64,000 bases of DNA from Ralstonia sp. NFACC01 (GTDB taxonomy: Bacteria; Pseudomonadota; Gammaproteobacteria; Burkholderiales; Burkholderiaceae). Under the pieces are notes generated by a model, which made no database searches, was not told where the DNA came from, and worked only from the letters and a program-made list of their open reading frames with translations. The stretch is from positions 434,001 to 498,000 of the forward strand of contig NZ_FOWV01000005.1 in the NCBI RefSeq assembly GCF_900115545.1, given 5' to 3'. A program made the translations under genes and the position numbers. Below, in pieces: positions 61,652-64,000 of the stretch; positions within the stretch are counted from its first letter, which is position 1; the number at the start of each line of letters is the position of its first letter.

Positions 61652-64000
61652 ATGCTTCTGACCCGCAAACCGGCGGTACAGGACACCAAAGCCGCACCGG
61701 CGCGGCGTTCAAACGGCCAGGGCGCCGCATCGCTTGCCGGCAGTCTGGCCCGCAGCCTGGCCGGCGCACTGCCGACCATGGACCGCCGCACCTTCCTCAA
61801 GCGCTCCGGCATCGGCGTTGGCGCTGGGCTGGCCGCGACGCAGCTTTCGCTGGTGAAGAAATCGGTGGTGGGTGAGGCACACGCCGCCGAAGGCAAGGGC
61901 GACATCGTTGTGCGCCGCACGGTGTGCTCGCACTGCTCGGTCGGCTGCTCGGTGGATGCCGTCGTGCAGAACGGCGTGTGGGTGCGGCAGGAACCGGTAT
62001 TCGACTCGCCGATCAACCTGGGCGCGCACTGCGCCAAAGGCGCCGCCCTCCGCGAGCACGGTCACGGCGAATACCGCCTGAAGACGCCAATGAAGCTTGT
62101 CGACGGCCGCTACCAGCGCATCAGCTGGGAGCAGGCGCTCAACGAGATCGTTGCCAAGATGAACACGATCCGCCAGGAAACCGGGCCGGATTCGTTTTTC
62201 TTCGTGGGTTCATCCAAGCACAGCAACGAGCAGTCGTATCTGCTGCGCAAGTGGGTGTCGTTCTTCGGCACCAACAACTGCGACCACCAGGCACGCATCT
62301 GCCACAGCACCACCGTCGCCGGCGTGGCCAACACGTGGGGCTACGGTGCGATGACGAACTCGTACAACGACATGCAGAACGCCAAGTGCGCGTTGTACAT
62401 CGGTTCGAACGCGGCCGAGGCGCATCCGGTATCGATGCTGCATCTGCTGCATGCCAAGGAAACGGGCTGCAAGGTCATCGTCGTCGACCCGCGTTACACA
62501 CGCACAGCGGCCAAGTCCGATGAATACGTGCGGATTCGTTCGGGCACCGATATCGCGTTCCTCTTCGGCGTGCTGTATCACATCTTCAAGAACGGCTGGG
62601 AAGACAAGCAGTACATCCACGACCGCGTCTACGGCATGGACAAGGTGCGCGAGGAAGTGCTCGCCAAGTGGACGCCGGACAAGGTCGAAGAGGTGTGCGG
62701 GGTGCCGGAAGCGCAGGTCCACAAGGTCGCCGAGATGATGGCGATGAACCGCCCCAGCACGCTGGTGTGGTGCATGGGCCAGACGCAGCACACCATCGGC
62801 AACGCCATCGTGCGCGCATCGTGCATCGTGCAGCTGGCGCTGGGCAACATCGGCAAGTCGGGCGGCGGCGCAAACATCTTCCGCGGCCACGACAACGTGC
62901 AGGGCGCGACCGACGTCGGGCCTAATCCCGATTCTCTGCCAGGCTATTACGGCCTCGCTGCGGGCGCGTGGAAGCATTTCGCCTCCGTGTGGGGGCTCGA
63001 TTACGACTGGATCAAAGGCCGCTTCGCCTCGCAGGCGATGATGGAAAAATCGGGCACCACGGTTTCGCGGTGGGCCGATGCGGTGCTCGAGAAGAATGAC
63101 CTGATCGATCAGGACAACAACGTTCGCGCGGTCTTTTACTGGGGCCACGCACCGAATTCGCAAACGCGCGGGATGGACATCAAGCGAGCGCTCGACAAGA
63201 TCGACCTGCTCGTGGTGATCGACCCATACCCGTCGGCCACGGCGGCCATGGCCAACATGCCCGCCGCCGACGGCACGCCGCCCAATCCAAACCGTGCCGT
63301 CTACCTGCTGCCGGCCGCAACGCAGTTCGAAACGTCGGGCTCATGCACGGCATCGAATCGCTCGCTGCAATGGCGCGAGAAGGTGATCGAGCCGCTGTTC
63401 GAATCGCAGCCCGACCACGTGATCATGCAGGCGTTTGCCGATCGCCTCGGCTTCGGCAAGGAGCTGTCGAAGAACTACAAGATCACTGAATACAAGCGCG
63501 CCGGCATGACGTGGCGCGAGCCGGAGATCGAATCGATCCTGCGTGAAATCAATCGCGGCAACTGGACGATCGGCTACACCGGGCAATCGCCGGAACGCCT
63601 GAAGGCCCACATGCGCAACATGCATCTGTTTGATGTGCGCACGCTGCGCTGCAAGGGCGGAAAGGATGCCGAAACCGGCTACGACCTCACCGGCGATTAC
63701 TTCGGCCTGCCTTGGCCGTGCTACGGCACGCCGGAACTCAAGCATCCCGGCTCGCCCAACCTGTACGACACCAGCAAGCATGTGATGGAAGGCGGCGGCA
63801 ACTTCCGCGCCAACTTTGGCGTGGAACGCGACGGCGTCAACCTGCTGGCCGAAGATGGCTCGTTCTCGCTGGGTTCGGAGTTGACGACAGGCTACCCCGA
63901 GTTCGATCACGTGTTCCTCAAGAAACTCGGCTGGTGGGACGACCTGACCGACGCAGAGAAGAAGGCCGCTGAAGGCAAGAACTGGAAGACCGATTTGTCC
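61652..64000 (+). CDS. Formate dehydrogenase catalytic (alpha) subunit, cysteine type, truncated by window end
   Basis: At least 783 codons, open to the window end. The twin-arginine signal is DRRTFLKRSGIG, preceded by an unusually long 43-residue N-terminal extension. The [4Fe-4S] ligands are Cys92, Cys95, Cys99 (CSHCSVGCS) and Cys127. The active site is RICHSTTV with Cys217 and His218, where selenoenzymes have Sec. Pterin-binding sequences such as GQTQHTIGNAIVRASCIVQL are present. It belongs to the CISM molybdo/tungsto-bis-MGD family and is Tat-exported. Downstream beta and gamma subunits, if present, lie outside the window. Confidence 0.93.
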   Translation, partial: MLLTRKPAVQDTKAAPARRSNGQGAASLAGSLARSLAGALPTMDRRTFLKRSGIGVGAGLAATQLSLVKKSVVGEAHAAEGKGDIVVRRTVCSHCSVGCSVDAVVQNGVWVRQEPVFDSPINLGAHCAKGAALREHGHGEYRLKTPMKLVDGRYQRISWEQALNEIVAKMNTIRQETGPDSFFFVGSSKHSNEQSYLLRKWVSFFGTNNCDHQARICHSTTVAGVANTWGYGAMTNSYNDMQNAKCALYIGSNAAEAHPVSMLHLLHAKETGCKVIVVDPRYTRTAAKSDEYVRIRSGTDIAFLFGVLYHIFKNGWEDKQYIHDRVYGMDKVREEVLAKWTPDKVEEVCGVPEAQVHKVAEMMAMNRPSTLVWCMGQTQHTIGNAIVRASCIVQLALGNIGKSGGGANIFRGHDNVQGATDVGPNPDSLPGYYGLAAGAWKHFASVWGLDYDWIKGRFASQAMMEKSGTTVSRWADAVLEKNDLIDQDNNVRAVFYWGHAPNSQTRGMDIKRALDKIDLLVVIDPYPSATAAMANMPAADGTPPNPNRAVYLLPAATQFETSGSCTASNRSLQWREKVIEPLFESQPDHVIMQAFADRLGFGKELSKNYKITEYKRAGMTWREPEIESILREINRGNWTIGYTGQSPERLKAHMRNMHLFDVRTLRCKGGKDAETGYDLTGDYFGLPWPCYGTPELKHPGSPNLYDTSKHVMEGGGNFRANFGVERDGVNLLAEDGSFSLGSELTTGYPEFDHVFLKKLGWWDDLTDAEKKAAEGKNWKTDLS

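Overview
The window is about 64% GC, densely coded, and has the gene content and order of a betaproteobacterial primary chromosome. The best fit is Burkholderiaceae, most like Ralstonia. Pointers are zapA–6S RNA–EVE linkage, a cysI–DUF934–cysH–cysD–cysN–cobA sulfate cluster with a divergent cysB, two DUF genes (DUF3305/3306) in front of a formate dehydrogenase locus, and a TamA/TamB pair. I see no insertion sequence, prophage, integrase or CRISPR array. This is mostly core chromosome with short accessory-looking modules. Genus assignment is inference from gene content, not from a database search.

Layout. 1–4.1 kb: a ClC-type chloride channel (cut by the window edge) and a MarR regulator on the minus strand face a luciferase-like oxidoreductase, an MFS exporter and an aldo/keto reductase. 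4.1–6.3 kb: ilvD (4Fe-4S type) and tRNA-Leu(CAA). 6.3–9.4 kb: a beta-hydroxyacid dehydrogenase, an orphan periplasmic binding protein and cysB. 9.6–16.7 kb: assimilatory sulfate reduction (TauE-like permease, CysI, DUF934, APS-reductase-type CysH, CysD, CysN) plus CobA for siroheme. 16.7–19.2 kb: an alcohol-dehydrogenase-like enzyme, a divergent LysR regulator and a tautomerase. 19.2–24.4 kb: lptF–lptG–sirohydrochlorin chelatase facing pepA–holC–hypothetical. 24.4–28.1 kb: a second, differently built ilvD with a divergent LysR regulator, then lgt. 28.1–30.7 kb: a SIMPL-domain protein, an EVE-domain protein, 6S RNA, zapA and a zapB-like gene.

30.8–43.9 kb is a vitamin B12 uptake and late-assembly island. 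A cobalamin riboswitch precedes btuB–btuC–btuD–cobO–cobT–cobS–cobC, joined by short overlaps. A convergent minus-strand operon, cobU–cbiB–cobD–btuF, also uses overlapping starts. cobQ diverges from cobU and is followed by an orphan ParA-type ATPase. No early corrin-ring genes are present here, so the locus reads as import and salvage plus nucleotide-loop assembly from a corrinoid precursor.

43.9–57 kb is housekeeping: panC–scpA–DUF3460, tamA–tamB–BamE-like lipoprotein, metG, an OmpA-family lipoprotein and the Mrp/ApbC iron–sulfur carrier. 57–64 kb is a formate dehydrogenase locus: DUF3305, DUF3306, a large multi-[4Fe-4S] protein, a TorD-family chaperone, a small Tat-signal protein and the cysteine-type catalytic subunit, which runs off the window end. 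This last locus is the most promising place for poorly described biology. Its polyferredoxin and its DUF3305/3306 pair have no assigned mechanism that I can justify from sequence alone.

Starts were chosen by family start position, ribosome-binding site and overlap with the upstream stop. Several nominal open frames extend upstream of the real starts because stop codons are rare at this GC content.
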